Shown here piece by piece: positions 24,228 to 32,106 of a stretch of DNA of 64,000 nucleotides. The stretch comes from Sphingomonadales bacterium UBA2369 (lineage in GTDB: Bacteria; Pseudomonadota; Alphaproteobacteria; Sphingomonadales; Sphingomonadaceae), in assembly GCA_002344055.1 (NCBI GenBank), contig DDTH01000006.1, positions 349,037-413,036 of the forward strand, given 5' to 3'. Position 1 is the stretch's first letter; every line of letters starts with the position of its first letter. The translations under genes were made by a program, and so were the position numbers. A model generated the notes under the pieces. That model worked only from the letters and a program-made list of their open reading frames with translations, was not told the origin of the DNA and did no database searches.

Positions 24228-24995
24228 TCAACGACCAGCAGTGGCTCCTTGCCCGTCGCTGCGCGGCTCCCATCGAAAGATCGCGTAGAACTTGCGCCTG
24301 CTCCGGAAGGTGCCGCTGTCCACCTCCGACCATCCGGGGCGTAAGCGCATCATCCGCTCGTGATTGGAGTGGAGATAGAGCAGCACGAAGTCCGTTGCCG
24401 ATCCCCTGTGGACGCTCTCCACATTGTCCAGCACCTTGCCGATGAGAAGCTCGTCGAAGGGGTTGTTGAGGAAGAGGACGGTGGGAGTGGCCGGAAAGGG
24501 GTAGGCCGTCGCGTCACCGTTGACCTGCTCGAACTCGGTCTGCCGATGCTCCCACCTGAACACGCCGATGTTCCGGCGGGCGGCGGCGTCGAGATGGGGG
24601 TCGAGCTCGACGCCCACCACGCGCCGGAAGCCCGACTGCGCGGCGAGGAGCAGCGCGCGTCCCTTTCCCGATCCCAGGTCGATGAACAGATATCTCGACC
24701 GATCGCCGATCGACGCTCGCCCGAGCACGTGCGCGAAGAAGTCCGGATCGACCGCCTCGTATCGCACGGCACGGCCCCTCAGCTCTTCCGGGACGTCCAT
24801 TTCCTCCAGGTTGACGGTGCCGGCGGTATCCACGCCGTGCCGCTGGTCGAATGCGCGGTCGTAGGCGTGACTGTGCTCCCTGTAGCGTCCGGAGGCCACA
24901 AGCCTGAGGTTCGTGATCAGGAGCCCGAAGAATCCCTTGGGTCCGAGGCGCCGGAAGGCTCGCAGGGCACGGGAGGCGAGCTGGGTGGGCCTCAC
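24228..24995 (-). CDS. class I SAM-dependent methyltransferase
   Basis: A 255-aa protein with the SAM-binding loop FIDLGSGKGRALLLAA (motif I), an acidic residue after strand 2 (VVGVELDPH), and VLFLNNPFDE as the motif IV-like loop. The substrate is unknown; this type is often annotated only as a methyltransferase. It starts with GTG, and that GTG overlaps the stop of a 40-codon leader ORF (GTGA, 24992-24995). It is convergent with the copper operon, separated by a hairpin. Confidence 0.78.
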   Translation of the reverse strand: MRPTQLASRALRAFRRLGPKGFFGLLITNLRLVASGRYREHSHAYDRAFDQRHGVDTAGTVNLEEMDVPEELRGRAVRYEAVDPDFFAHVLGRASIGDRSRYLFIDLGSGKGRALLLAAQSGFRRVVGVELDPHLDAAARRNIGVFRWEHRQTEFEQVNGDATAYPFPATPTVLFLNNPFDELLIGKVLDNVESVHRGSATDFVLLYLHSNHERMMRLRPGWSEVDSGTFRSRRKFYAIFRWEPRSDGQGATAGR

Positions 24996-25114
24996 GCCCG
25001 TGCTCGGCCGGCAGGCCGGTGAGCGCCGGTTTGGTCCAGCTTCGTCGCGTCGCCAGGCGCCGGCGCCGGCCGTCGGTCTCCCGGCGAAGGCGGCCGGGAC
25101 TTGGGCAGGATCAT
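24992..25114 (-). CDS. possible 40-aa leader peptide upstream of methyltransferase
   Basis: A short ORF starting MILPKSRPPSPGD, Pro/Arg-rich, whose TGA overlaps the GTG of the methyltransferase gene. Its ATG (25112-25114) has AGGGGG upstream at good distance. The start codon lies in one arm of an 8-bp inverted repeat (25110-25138) and the ribosome-binding site in its loop. The coupling suggests a leader that controls the methyltransferase. The peptide has no recognised domain, and the frame could be chance in this GC-rich DNA. Confidence 0.35.
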   Translation of the reverse strand: MILPKSRPPSPGDRRPAPAPGDATKLDQTGAHRPAGRARA

Positions 25115-25138
25115 CGGTTTCCCCCTAACGCCGATGAT
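25110..25138 (-). promoter_or_regulatory. hairpin with ribosome-binding site in loop
   Basis: ATCATCGG (25110-25117) and CCGATGAT (25131-25138) are perfect complements with a 13-nt loop. In minus-strand RNA the loop carries AGGGGGAAA, and the second arm contains the ATG of the leader ORF. It could be a translation switch, a DNA operator or a weak terminator. Confidence 0.4.
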
Positions 25139-25227
25139 ACGCATCCGCGGGCAAAGCCCCTCGCGACGGAGGGCTTGGCCGGTCGGGGATTCAGCGTGGC
25201 TTGGCGGCCGGGCCGGCGGACGCGGCG

Positions 25228-26037
25228 CTATTGCGTGGATACGGTCAGCGTCGTCAGGTCGAGGGTGAAGCGCCCGCCGTCCGCCGGGGGCGTCATCACC
25301 GCCGCGAACAGCATGATCGGCCCTCGCGCATCAGCCGGCAGGTGGATCACGCCCGAGCCATCGGTCGTGAGGTGCCGTCGCTGCCCATCCGAGGTCACGA
25401 CGTCGACGGGATAGTCCGGCAGCGGCCGGCCGAGGCTGAGGAGCTTATAGTGGTCGCGGCCGGTTCCGGTCGCCACGAACTCCAGTGCCACGCCCACCGG
25501 CTGCGCAGCCTCGGATTCCGATCCGCAGGCGTCCACGCACATGATCGTCTTGGCGAAGCGGCGAGAGAGGACACGCAGGGTTCTTGGCCGGGGCAGCGCG
25601 TCGACTGCCGCCAGGGCTTGACGGCTTATGCGATACTCCTCGAGGATCGGCGGGATCCGATCCTCCGCATAGTCGACCTCGCGGTCACGCGCCTTGACGG
25701 CCGCGACGATCGTTCCGGGACTGGCACCGGCCAGCCTCAGGTCGAGCGCTTGCGGGCCTGCCGCACCCGCCTGCAGGCGCGGCGTGCCCGGCCCACGCGC
25801 GTAGAGGGTCTCGATGCGGTCCTCCGGCAACGCCGTCCCCGCGGAGGGAAAGGACGAGCCGATGGTCGCCTGGATCGTCGGGCGGGCTCCGGGATCGACG
25901 AAGTTGGCGGGGAGAAGGAAGAAGTCGTGTGCCTGGGCTGCCGAGGAGCATGCTATCGCCCCGATGAGCAGGATAGGACGCGCGCGACCCCATAGCGTCC
26001 TCAGGCTCAATGCCTTACTTGAGACAGCCACCGCCAT
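25228..26037 (-). CDS. DUF4198 periplasmic protein
   Basis: A 269-aa exported protein: basic start and hydrophobic segment (ILLIGAIACSSAAQA) with cleavage before HDFFLLPANF. A mature N-terminus of the form H-D-F-x-L is typical of DUF4198, a family tied to metal uptake or handling. Two Cys (SCGSE-like DACGSES and IMCVDAC) lie close together. The start at 26037 is chosen because GGAGGTGG is five bases upstream; in-frame ATG at 26049 is an alternative. It follows the membrane DUF305 gene by 17 bp and is probably in the same operon. Confidence 0.78.
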   Translation of the reverse strand: MAVAVSSKALSLRTLWGRARPILLIGAIACSSAAQAHDFFLLPANFVDPGARPTIQATIGSSFPSAGTALPEDRIETLYARGPGTPRLQAGAAGPQALDLRLAGASPGTIVAAVKARDREVDYAEDRIPPILEEYRISRQALAAVDALPRPRTLRVLSRRFAKTIMCVDACGSESEAAQPVGVALEFVATGTGRDHYKLLSLGRPLPDYPVDVVTSDGQRRHLTTDGSGVIHLPADARGPIMLFAAVMTPPADGGRFTLDLTTLTVSTQ

Positions 26038-26054
26038 TTCCACCTCCATCTTCG

Positions 26055-26546
26055 TTAGTCGAGACGCGCCAGGATGCGCTTCATCTGCTCGATCTCCGCA
26101 CGCTGCGCATCGACGATCTCGCCGCATAGCTGGCGGAGTTCGGCGTCTGTCAGCTGGGCCTGCTGGCACATCAGGATCGCTCCCGAATGGTGCGGGATCA
26201 TCGAGCGCACGAACTGGGTGTCGCCGACCGCAGTCTGACTGCGGATCGCCAGGAAGGCGGCGGCGAACAGGATGACGAAGCCGGCGTAGAGGACGAGGTT
26301 CAACCGCTTGCTGGCATACATGCTGCCCATCATCAGCAGCATGAGGACCGCCATCGGCGCGACCATCGTCAGCGCCATGTAGAACATGTTGACGTTGTGG
26401 AAGAAGCTCCCCGTCCCGTCGATCATGCTGAACATCACGAAATACATGATGAGGGTGCTGATCGCGAGGTTGGCACCGAGCATCAGGTAGTTCTTCCGCA
26501 TCATGCCTTTATCGCCGTGTGAGTGCGCGGACGTCGGTTCGGTCAT
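26055..26546 (-). CDS. membrane-anchored DUF305 protein
   Basis: A 163-aa protein with three hydrophobic helices (LGANLAISTLIMYFVMF, MALTMVAPMAVLMLLMMG, LNLVLYAGFVILFAAAF) followed by a DUF305 domain with the MIPHHSGAILMCQQA site. The N-terminus is His-rich (HSHGDKGMM). A CueR-type promoter lies just upstream (26575-26605), so it should respond to copper like copA and copZ. AGGAG lies about 10 bases before the ATG. Confidence 0.85.
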   Translation of the reverse strand: MTEPTSAHSHGDKGMMRKNYLMLGANLAISTLIMYFVMFSMIDGTGSFFHNVNMFYMALTMVAPMAVLMLLMMGSMYASKRLNLVLYAGFVILFAAAFLAIRSQTAVGDTQFVRSMIPHHSGAILMCQQAQLTDAELRQLCGEIVDAQRAEIEQMKRILARLD

Positions 26547-26574
26547 CGGGAGGTCTCCTCAAGGGTGGGCAGGC

Positions 26575-26606
26575 TCTTTCGGCTTTGACACCGTGATAGG
26601 GTCAAG
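26575..26606 (-). promoter_or_regulatory. third CueR-type promoter, for DUF305 gene
   Basis: On the minus strand TTGACC (26600-26605) is followed after 19 nt by a weak GAAAGA (26575-26580). The spacer shares CTTGACCCT...CACGGTGTCAAA with the copZ promoter. It lies between the end of the DUF411 gene and the DUF305 start. Confidence 0.65.
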
Positions 26607-26624
26607 CGCGCGCGCCGGGCGACC

Positions 26625-27182
26625 TCAGCCGGCATAGGGGCTGGTCTGGCCATCGACGTGGAACGCGATGACCTGGAATGGCTCGCGGCGGCCATCGGAT
26701 GTCTCCATCCCCGGCGAGCCGGCTGGCATCCCGGGCACGGCGATCCCGCGGAGCCCCTGGGGGCGTTCGCGCAGGGCGCGTTCGACCGCCTCGAGCGGAA
26801 CGTGCCCCTCTATGACGAGGCCTGCGATCTCGGTGGTGTGGCACGAGCCGAGCTCCGCGGGCACGCCCAGCCGTGCCTTGACGGCCGCCATGTTCGGTTC
26901 ATCCACGACCTCGACTGGATGGCCGGCGCGCCGGGCGATGTCGGCCCAGGCCTGGCAGCAGCCGCAGTTGGGATCCTTGTGGACGATCATGGTCGGCCGC
27001 CGCCCGTCGGCTGCCGGCCCTTCGGCCGTTCCCGCTTGCTGAGCCTCAGTCGGACCACGGGAGCAGCCGGCGACAAGCATGCCCACGGCGGCGCACGTTC
27101 CGGCCAGCATGCTGCGCCGGGTGAGCGCTGCCCCGCTCGCGCCTCCCACATGCAGCAGGTCGCCGCTCACTCCGCTCTCCAT
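26625..27182 (-). CDS. DUF411 metal-binding lipoprotein
   Basis: A 185-aa DUF411 protein. The N-terminus combines a twin-Arg-like pair (TRRSMLAGTCAAVG) with a lipobox LVAGC, so it is exported and probably lipid-anchored. The domain has HKDPNCGCCQAWADI, the paired Cys site of this family, and ELGSCHTTEIAGLVIEGHVP further on. DUF411 proteins occur in copper and silver clusters as periplasmic metal binders. It has the same direction as the downstream DUF305 gene but is separated from it by the CueR promoter. Confidence 0.85.
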   Translation of the reverse strand: MESGVSGDLLHVGGASGAALTRRSMLAGTCAAVGMLVAGCSRGPTEAQQAGTAEGPAADGRRPTMIVHKDPNCGCCQAWADIARRAGHPVEVVDEPNMAAVKARLGVPAELGSCHTTEIAGLVIEGHVPLEAVERALRERPQGLRGIAVPGMPAGSPGMETSDGRREPFQVIAFHVDGQTSPYAG

Positions 27183-27260
27183 GATCAAGGTGCCCCGAGG
27201 AAGGCTATTGGGTCCAGCCACTGATACGGCGCGGGGCGCGATTCCCCTCACCTTCGCGAG

Positions 27261-27280
27261 ATTCGCTCAGGTTAGCGAAT
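27261..27280. promoter_or_regulatory. palindromic operator candidate
   Basis: ATTCGCT (27261-27267) and AGCGAAT (27274-27280) are perfect inverted repeats with a 6-nt spacer. They lie in the divergent region between the DUF411 gene and the second Csp-like gene. The binding protein is unknown. The sequence differs from the CueR boxes. Confidence 0.4.
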
Positions 27281-27353
27281 TGGCCTGCGAGGAACCGGCG
27301 GCTCGTGCGTAGACCTTCATGGGCGGGGTAACCGATCGGCCCTGGAGGCAAGC

Positions 27354-27785
27354 ATGCACCATTTGCGAGAGATGATTTCCGCCCACCCCGACGTGCGGGG
27401 CGACACCAACGACGCGCTCATCCGCTGCGTCGAGGAATGCTATGCTTGCGCCCAGAGCTGCACCTCCTGCGCCGACGCCTGCCTCGCCGAGGACATGGTC
27501 GCCGATCTGCGGCAATGCATCCGCCTGAACCTGGATTGCGCCGACATCTGCCTGGCCTCGGGCAGCGTCGGCACGAGGCGGACAGGGAGCAACGAGCAGG
27601 TGATCGTGGCGACTCTGGAGGCGTGCGCCCAGGCCTGTGCAAGATGCGCCGAGGAATGCGAGCGCCATGCCGGCATGCACGAGCACTGCCGCATCTGCGC
27701 CGAAACCTGTCGTCGCTGCGAGCAGGCCTGTCGCGACGCCGCCCAGTCGGTCACGGCCGGTTCGGACAGCGGCATCCAGCACTGA
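27354..27785 (+). CDS. second four-helix-bundle copper-binding protein (Csp-like)
   Basis: A 143-aa cytosolic protein with about 18 Cys in Csp/DUF326 spacing (RCVEECYACAQSCTSC, CIRLNLDCADIC, ACAQACARCAEEC, HCRICAETCRRCEQAC) and a His-rich GMHEHC turn. It would store Cu(I) inside a four-helix bundle. There is no signal peptide. It is a paralogue of the 116-aa protein at 22968 but longer and more Cys-dense, and it sits on its own transcription unit. Confidence 0.87.
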   Translation: MHHLREMISAHPDVRGDTNDALIRCVEECYACAQSCTSCADACLAEDMVADLRQCIRLNLDCADICLASGSVGTRRTGSNEQVIVATLEACAQACARCAEECERHAGMHEHCRICAETCRRCEQACRDAAQSVTAGSDSGIQH

Positions 27786-27913
27786 TCAGGCCCGGCGGTT
27801 GGCCGTCCCGCCCACCGCCGCCGGTCTGGATTGGCTCCCCGCCGCCCGCCGTGGCATTGAGGGGTCCGTCGCCCGTGTGCGTAGAATGCACCGGGGCTGC
27901 GGGGAGTGCTTGC

Positions 27914-28186
27914 ATGGACGACATCGAAACGAGGCTGCGCGTGATCGCGGCAGAACCGGTCCCGGGCGAACTGGCCGAGGCCGAGGCGCTCATCCTCGAG
28001 CGGGTGCGAGGTCACAGCTTCGCACGCGAGCCGCTTCGGCTCCGGGCAGCGGCGGTCACCTTCGCCCTGCTCATGGGCGTGGGCGGCGGCCTTCTTCCGG
28101 AGCGGGAGGCGCGGCCCGACCGTGGCCTTGCGCCACTCGCTGCGATCGATCTCGCACCCTCGACGCTGTTGGTCGGCGGATGGTGA
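27914..28186 (+). CDS. CnrY-like small membrane anti-sigma candidate
   Basis: A 90-aa protein with a soluble helical N-terminus (MDDIETRLRVIAAEPVPGELAEAEALILERVRG without other motifs) and one transmembrane helix (LRAAAVTFALLMGVGGGLL, about 42-60). By position (Y-X-H order), size and single-pass topology it matches the anti-sigma factor CnrY/NccY. The sequence is too short to prove this. It overlaps the CnrX-like gene by 7 bp. Confidence 0.6.
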   Translation: MDDIETRLRVIAAEPVPGELAEAEALILERVRGHSFAREPLRLRAAAVTFALLMGVGGGLLPEREARPDRGLAPLAAIDLAPSTLLVGGW

Positions 28187-28629
28187 GCTCGAGCACCCGG
28201 CGGACGCTCGTCCTTGCCGTGGTCGTGTTCATCGCCGCCCTGGCGGGTGTTCTGATCGGTCGCGGCATCTCCGAGCGGTCTCACCCCGAGCCGTCCGCAG
28301 CCCTGCACGACCTTCTCCACGAGGAACTTGACCTCGACTCGGGGCAGCTTGGACGGATCGAGGAGCTGGAGACGCGGTTCGCGGCGCGGCGCACCGCCCT
28401 CGAGGCAGAGCTGAGGGTGGACAACGCCCGGCTCGCGGAGGCCATCGAGGCCGAGCGCGGATATGGCCCGCGCGTCACTGCCGAGATCGAGCGATCGCAC
28501 CGCGTGATGGGTGAGCTCCAGAAGGAGACGCTGTCGCACGTCTTCGCCATGCGGACCGTGCTGCGGCCGGAGCAGGCCGAGAAGTTCGATCGGGCGGTCG
28601 TGAGGGCACTCACCGCGGATGCGGAATGA
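28180..28629 (+). CDS. CnrX-like periplasmic metal sensor
   Basis: A 149-aa protein with an N-terminal membrane anchor (TLVLAVVVFIAALAGVLIG) and a periplasmic helical hairpin. It has HDLLH near the start of the domain and HVFAM near its end, i.e. HxxxH and HxxxM, with acidic residues (IEELE) between. These match the Ni/Co ligands of CnrX (His, His, Glu, His, Met). It would hold the anti-sigma factor until metal binds. It starts inside the CnrY-like gene and ends in ATGA overlap with the sigma factor. Confidence 0.8.
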   Translation: MVSSSTRRTLVLAVVVFIAALAGVLIGRGISERSHPEPSAALHDLLHEELDLDSGQLGRIEELETRFAARRTALEAELRVDNARLAEAIEAERGYGPRVTAEIERSHRVMGELQKETLSHVFAMRTVLRPEQAEKFDRAVVRALTADAE

Positions 28630-29201
28630 CGTGCGAGCCCGCGCAGTGTTCCGACGGCGAGCTCGCCGCGCTCACGATCGCGGGGCGCCAGGAGGCCTTC
28701 ACGGAGATCATGCGGCGCCATCGCGATCCGATCTACCGCATGGTGAAGGGCTATGTCGGCAATCCTGAGGACGCGCTCGACCTGGTGCAGGACTGCTTCG
28801 TCTCGGCGTTCCGTGGGCTCGACGGCTACGACCAGGCTCGCCCATTGCGCGCTTGGCTCGCGCGTATCGCGATAAACAAGTGCAGGGACTGGGCGCGCCG
28901 CCGTGCAGTCCGTCGCCTCCTGTTCTCTTCCGAGCCAATGGCGGAGGACGGTGCGGTGGCGGACCCGTCCCCGGCGCTCGACCGGGCGGCCGCCGATCGC
29001 CAGGAGCTCGACCGTCTCTGGCGGGCGATAGTGGAGCTGCCGCGAAACCTGAAGGAGCCGCTCATCCTCCAGACCATCGACGGACTGTCCCAGGCCGAGG
29101 TGGCCGTCGTCCTGCGGATCAGCGAGAAGGCCGTGGAGACGCGCGTGTACCGGGCCAGGAAGCGGCTGGCTCAATTCAGGGGCGACGCCACCGACATCTG
29201 A
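28626..29201 (+). CDS. ECF sigma factor, CnrH-like
   Basis: A 191-aa extracytoplasmic-function sigma factor. Region 2 spans AFTEIMRRHRDPIYRMVKGY, LDLVQDCFVSAFRGLDGYD and AWLARIAINKCRDWARRR; region 4 spans LPRNLKEPLILQTIDGL and SQAEVAVVLRISEKAVETRVYRARKRL. Its place after the anti-sigma and sensor candidates matches cnrYXH. Likely targets are this operon itself and the metal-efflux genes downstream, such as dmeF. No ECF promoter was identified with confidence. Confidence 0.88.
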   Translation: MTCEPAQCSDGELAALTIAGRQEAFTEIMRRHRDPIYRMVKGYVGNPEDALDLVQDCFVSAFRGLDGYDQARPLRAWLARIAINKCRDWARRRAVRRLLFSSEPMAEDGAVADPSPALDRAAADRQELDRLWRAIVELPRNLKEPLILQTIDGLSQAEVAVVLRISEKAVETRVYRARKRLAQFRGDATDI

Positions 29202-29402
29202 ATCCTCTTGCGACTTTGAGGGAAGCGGGAGTTCGGTGCGTATGGGTTGGGCGGTCCGTGACTGTCGGATCCGATATGGTCGGCGCAGCACGGATGCGGA
29301 TGGCGCAGCTCCGGCAGCGGCGTCGTCCTGGTGGTATACGTCCCTGGTGAGCGGGGCGGGGGACGGCCGCGGGCCGGACCGCGATGTGGGGGGAGCAGGC
29401 GG

Positions 29403-30113
29403 ATGGCATTTCGGGCGGCGCTGACGGCGCGCCGGCTTCATCGGTGGATTGGCCTCGTGGTGGGGGTTCAGGCCTTGGTCTGGACGCTCTCCGGCCTCTA
29501 CATGGTCGCCATCGACCTCGACATCATCCATGGCGATCACCTGATCCGGACCGAGGCACCGCGCCACGCTAGACTCGGCGATGTCGCCGATCCGCTGAGG
29601 GCGGCGCGGGCCGTGCCCGGCGGCGACGGCGTTCGCCTCCTGTGGCTGGGGGATCGGCCGGTCTATGCCGTATCGGCCCCGGCCGGGCCGGTCATCCTCG
29701 ACGCCCGGACCACGGCCCCGGTCGCTCCCCCGACCGAGGACGAGATCCGTAGCATCGCGGCGGAACGCTTCAATGGCGATGCGGGCATCGTGGAGGTGGA
29801 CCTGCTCCAGGAGGTGCCGTTCGAGATCCGGGGCCGCACCGCGCCTCTGTGGCGTGTCCGCTTCGAAGGCTGGAACAAGCCCACGCTCTACTTCTCAGCG
29901 ACGACGGGAGAGCTCCTGTCGCGCCGGCACGAGCTGTGGCGGGTGTTCGACTTCCTCTTCGGCCTCCACATCATGGACTACGGCGAGAGGGAGAACCCGA
30001 ACAACATGCTTCTGCGCGTGTTCAGCTGGGCGGCGCTGACCCTCACGCTGACCGGCGCCTGGCTGCTCCTCTACAGCTTCCCCCGCCGTAGGCGCCGGAG
30101 GCCGCAGGCATGA
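29403..30113 (+). CDS. PepSY-domain membrane protein
   Basis: A 236-aa protein with a helix near each end: RRLHRWIGLVVGVQALVWTLSGLYM at the start and SWAALTLTLTGAWLLLYSF at the end. The periplasmic part carries PepSY-like sequence (LWRVRFEGWNKPTLYFSATTGELLSRRHELWRVFDFLFGLHIMDY). Such proteins resemble the iron/siderophore reductase family but are short. The ATG at 29403 is chosen because the open frame upstream is Gly/Arg-rich noise. Its stop overlaps the next PepSY gene (ATGA). Confidence 0.8.
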   Translation: MAFRAALTARRLHRWIGLVVGVQALVWTLSGLYMVAIDLDIIHGDHLIRTEAPRHARLGDVADPLRAARAVPGGDGVRLLWLGDRPVYAVSAPAGPVILDARTTAPVAPPTEDEIRSIAAERFNGDAGIVEVDLLQEVPFEIRGRTAPLWRVRFEGWNKPTLYFSATTGELLSRRHELWRVFDFLFGLHIMDYGERENPNNMLLRVFSWAALTLTLTGAWLLLYSFPRRRRRRPQA

Positions 30114-30826
30114 GGGTCTCGTCGCTCACCTTGCGCCGCGTCCACAAGTGGATCGGACTGATCATCGGCATTCAGCTCATCCTGTGGACGCTGAGCGGTG
30201 CGGTGATGTCGACGCTCGACCACGAGACGGTCGCCGGCGGCCCTGCCGCGACGCCGGAGCCGCCAGCCCTGCCGGACCGCTCGGCTTGGCCGGACGTCGC
30301 TCGGCGGCTCGGTGGCGGAGACGTGGTCCGGGTCGCGCTGCGACCATTCCTCGATGGCCACGTCTACGAGGTCTGGACCTCAGATGGACCCAAGCTCTTC
30401 GATGTCGCGAGCGGCGAACCGGTGAGCATTGACGCGGCCTTGGCGCAGCGCGTCGCCATCGCCGGCCACGGCGGGGCGCCGAGGGTCCGCAGCGTGACCC
30501 CTCTAGCCGAGCTGGAGCTTGCCGTCCGGGAGCACGAGCTTCCGATCTGGCGCATCGACTTCGACGACGAGGGGAACAGCAGCTTTTACGTGTCGGGCGT
30601 CGATGGACGTCTGCTCGAGCGGCGCAACGACACGTGGCGCACGTGGGACTTCTTCTGGATGCTCCACAACATGGACTATTCAGCCCGCACCAGCTTCAAC
30701 CATCCGCTGATCGTCCTCGTCGGGTTTGCGGCCTTGTGGCTGGCGATCACCGGGTTCTGGCTGCTGTTCCGCACCGCGTGGCGGCCGGATTTCCGGGTTC
30801 TGCTGAGGCGGTTCTCCAAGTTTTGA
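30110..30826 (+). CDS. second PepSY-domain membrane protein
   Basis: A 238-aa paralogue of the preceding protein with the same layout: LRRVHKWIGLIIGIQLILWTLSGAVM, a periplasmic PepSY part (LPIWRIDFDDEGNSSFYVSG, RRNDTWRTWDFFWMLHNMDY), and a final helix (PLIVLVGFAALWLAITGFWLLF). The pair probably works as a heterodimer, perhaps in transmembrane electron transfer linked to the metal cluster. A strong hairpin follows at once. Confidence 0.8.
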   Translation: MRVSSLTLRRVHKWIGLIIGIQLILWTLSGAVMSTLDHETVAGGPAATPEPPALPDRSAWPDVARRLGGGDVVRVALRPFLDGHVYEVWTSDGPKLFDVASGEPVSIDAALAQRVAIAGHGGAPRVRSVTPLAELELAVREHELPIWRIDFDDEGNSSFYVSGVDGRLLERRNDTWRTWDFFWMLHNMDYSARTSFNHPLIVLVGFAALWLAITGFWLLFRTAWRPDFRVLLRRFSKF

Positions 30827-30854
30827 CCCTGCCGCCCTGGCAAGCGGCAGGGTC
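30825..30854 (+). terminator. hairpin terminator after PepSY pair
   Basis: GACCCTGCCGC (30825-30835) and GCGGCAGGGTC (30844-30854) are perfect 11-bp complements with an 8-nt loop. The stem begins in the PepSY stop codon. The run after it (GTCATTT) is only weakly T-rich. It separates the PepSY operon from dmeF. Confidence 0.7.
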
Positions 30855-30873
30855 GTCATTTCAGGATTCGACC

Positions 30874-31839
30874 ATGCACGGCAATACGCTCGAACATTGG
30901 CAGCATGACCATGCCTTTCTTGGCGATAGCCACTCTCGCAACGAGTTCCGGACACGCATCGTCATTGGGCTAACCCTCGCCATGATGGTCGTGGAAATCG
31001 GCGCCGGGGTCGCCTTCGGGTCGATGGCATTGCTTGCCGATGGCCTGCACATGGCGACGCATGCCGGAGCGCTGGCGTTGGCAGCGGTCGCCTACGCCTT
31101 CTCACGGAGGCATCTTCACGATCCGCGCTTCACATTCGGCACCGGTAAGGTCGGCGACCTCGCGGCTTTCGGGAGCGCGGTGTCACTGGCCATCGTTGCG
31201 CTGATGATCGGCTGGGAGAGCATTTCACGCCTTTCGTCGCCCGTCAGGATTGACTTCGCCGAGGCGATCGCGGTCGCGAACGTCGGACTTGCAGTCAATC
31301 TGGCCAGTGCGTGGCTGTTGCGCGACGGTCATGCCCACGATCACCATGCTCACGACCATCATGGTCCGGGCCACCACCACCACGATTATAACCTTCGCGC
31401 CGCCTATCTGCATGTCGTGGCGGATGCCCTCACGTCGTTGCTCGCCATAGCTGGTCTCATCGCGGGTAGTATCTATGGCTGGGTTTGGATGGATCCCGCT
31501 GTTGGCATTCTGGGCGCAATCGTCATCGCCCGTTGGTCACTCGGGCTCATGAAAGCCTCTGCCATGGTGCTTCTCGACGCCAGCGATGAGCAACTCCCCG
31601 ATGCGATCCGGTCGTCGTTGGAGCGGGACGGGGATAGGGTGGCCGATCTGCATGTCTGGCGGCTAGGCCCCGGCCACAAGGCTGCGGTGCTGTCGATCGT
31701 CACACACGATCCCCTACCGGTCGCCGCTTACAAGCGCAGGCTCGAGCATCTCCGTGGGCTCTGTCACGTGACCATCGAGGTCAACCGCTGCTGCGGACTC
31801 GCGTCAATGAGCGCACCGGTTGCCGGGCGTCAGGAATAG
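30874..31839 (+). CDS. dmeF: CDF-family Co(II)/Ni(II) exporter DmeF
   Basis: A 321-aa cation diffusion facilitator of the inner membrane. The TM2 metal site reads HMATH (HxxxH rather than HxxxD), as in DmeF-type Co/Ni exporters; TM5 has HVVAD. A cytosolic His-rich loop (HAHDHHAHDHHGPGHHHHDY) lies between. The protein starts with a His-containing segment. Base composition is less GC-rich than its neighbours, which suggests separate acquisition. It follows the CnrYXH-like set, fitting a Co/Ni response. Confidence 0.9.
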   Translation: MHGNTLEHWQHDHAFLGDSHSRNEFRTRIVIGLTLAMMVVEIGAGVAFGSMALLADGLHMATHAGALALAAVAYAFSRRHLHDPRFTFGTGKVGDLAAFGSAVSLAIVALMIGWESISRLSSPVRIDFAEAIAVANVGLAVNLASAWLLRDGHAHDHHAHDHHGPGHHHHDYNLRAAYLHVVADALTSLLAIAGLIAGSIYGWVWMDPAVGILGAIVIARWSLGLMKASAMVLLDASDEQLPDAIRSSLERDGDRVADLHVWRLGPGHKAAVLSIVTHDPLPVAAYKRRLEHLRGLCHVTIEVNRCCGLASMSAPVAGRQE

Positions 31840-31850
31840 TAAGCTATTCC
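31833..31850 (+). terminator. short hairpin at end of dmeF
   Basis: GGAATAG (31833-31839) and CTATTCC (31844-31850) are perfect complements with a 4-nt loop. The first arm contains the dmeF stop codon. The stem is short and has no T tract, so it is only a possible terminator. From here to 32107 no gene is supported. Confidence 0.4.
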
Positions 31851-32106
31851 CAACGCGTGCGGTCGGACGACGTATGAAGATTGACCTAAGGTTGAGACGA
31901 TGCCCACTGAAGCGACATCGAGCTGCTATGTCCGGATGGCACGATCGCGTCCCGTCATCATGACCTTCGCCGAAACCTGGACGCTTGAATGGTGCGGGAC
32001 TTTATGAACGGATGACCGATCGGGGTGGCGGCAATCTCGCTGAGGCTGCCGCGCCAGGCCGACGCAGATTCGGCCAGCATTAGGGCCAGTGCTGTGAGCG
32101 GAGACG

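Noticed and set aside
31851..32106. Short frames between dmeF and the SRPBCC gene
   Set aside because: The best is about 36 codons with no ribosome-binding site or similarity; the stretch holds nothing I can support.
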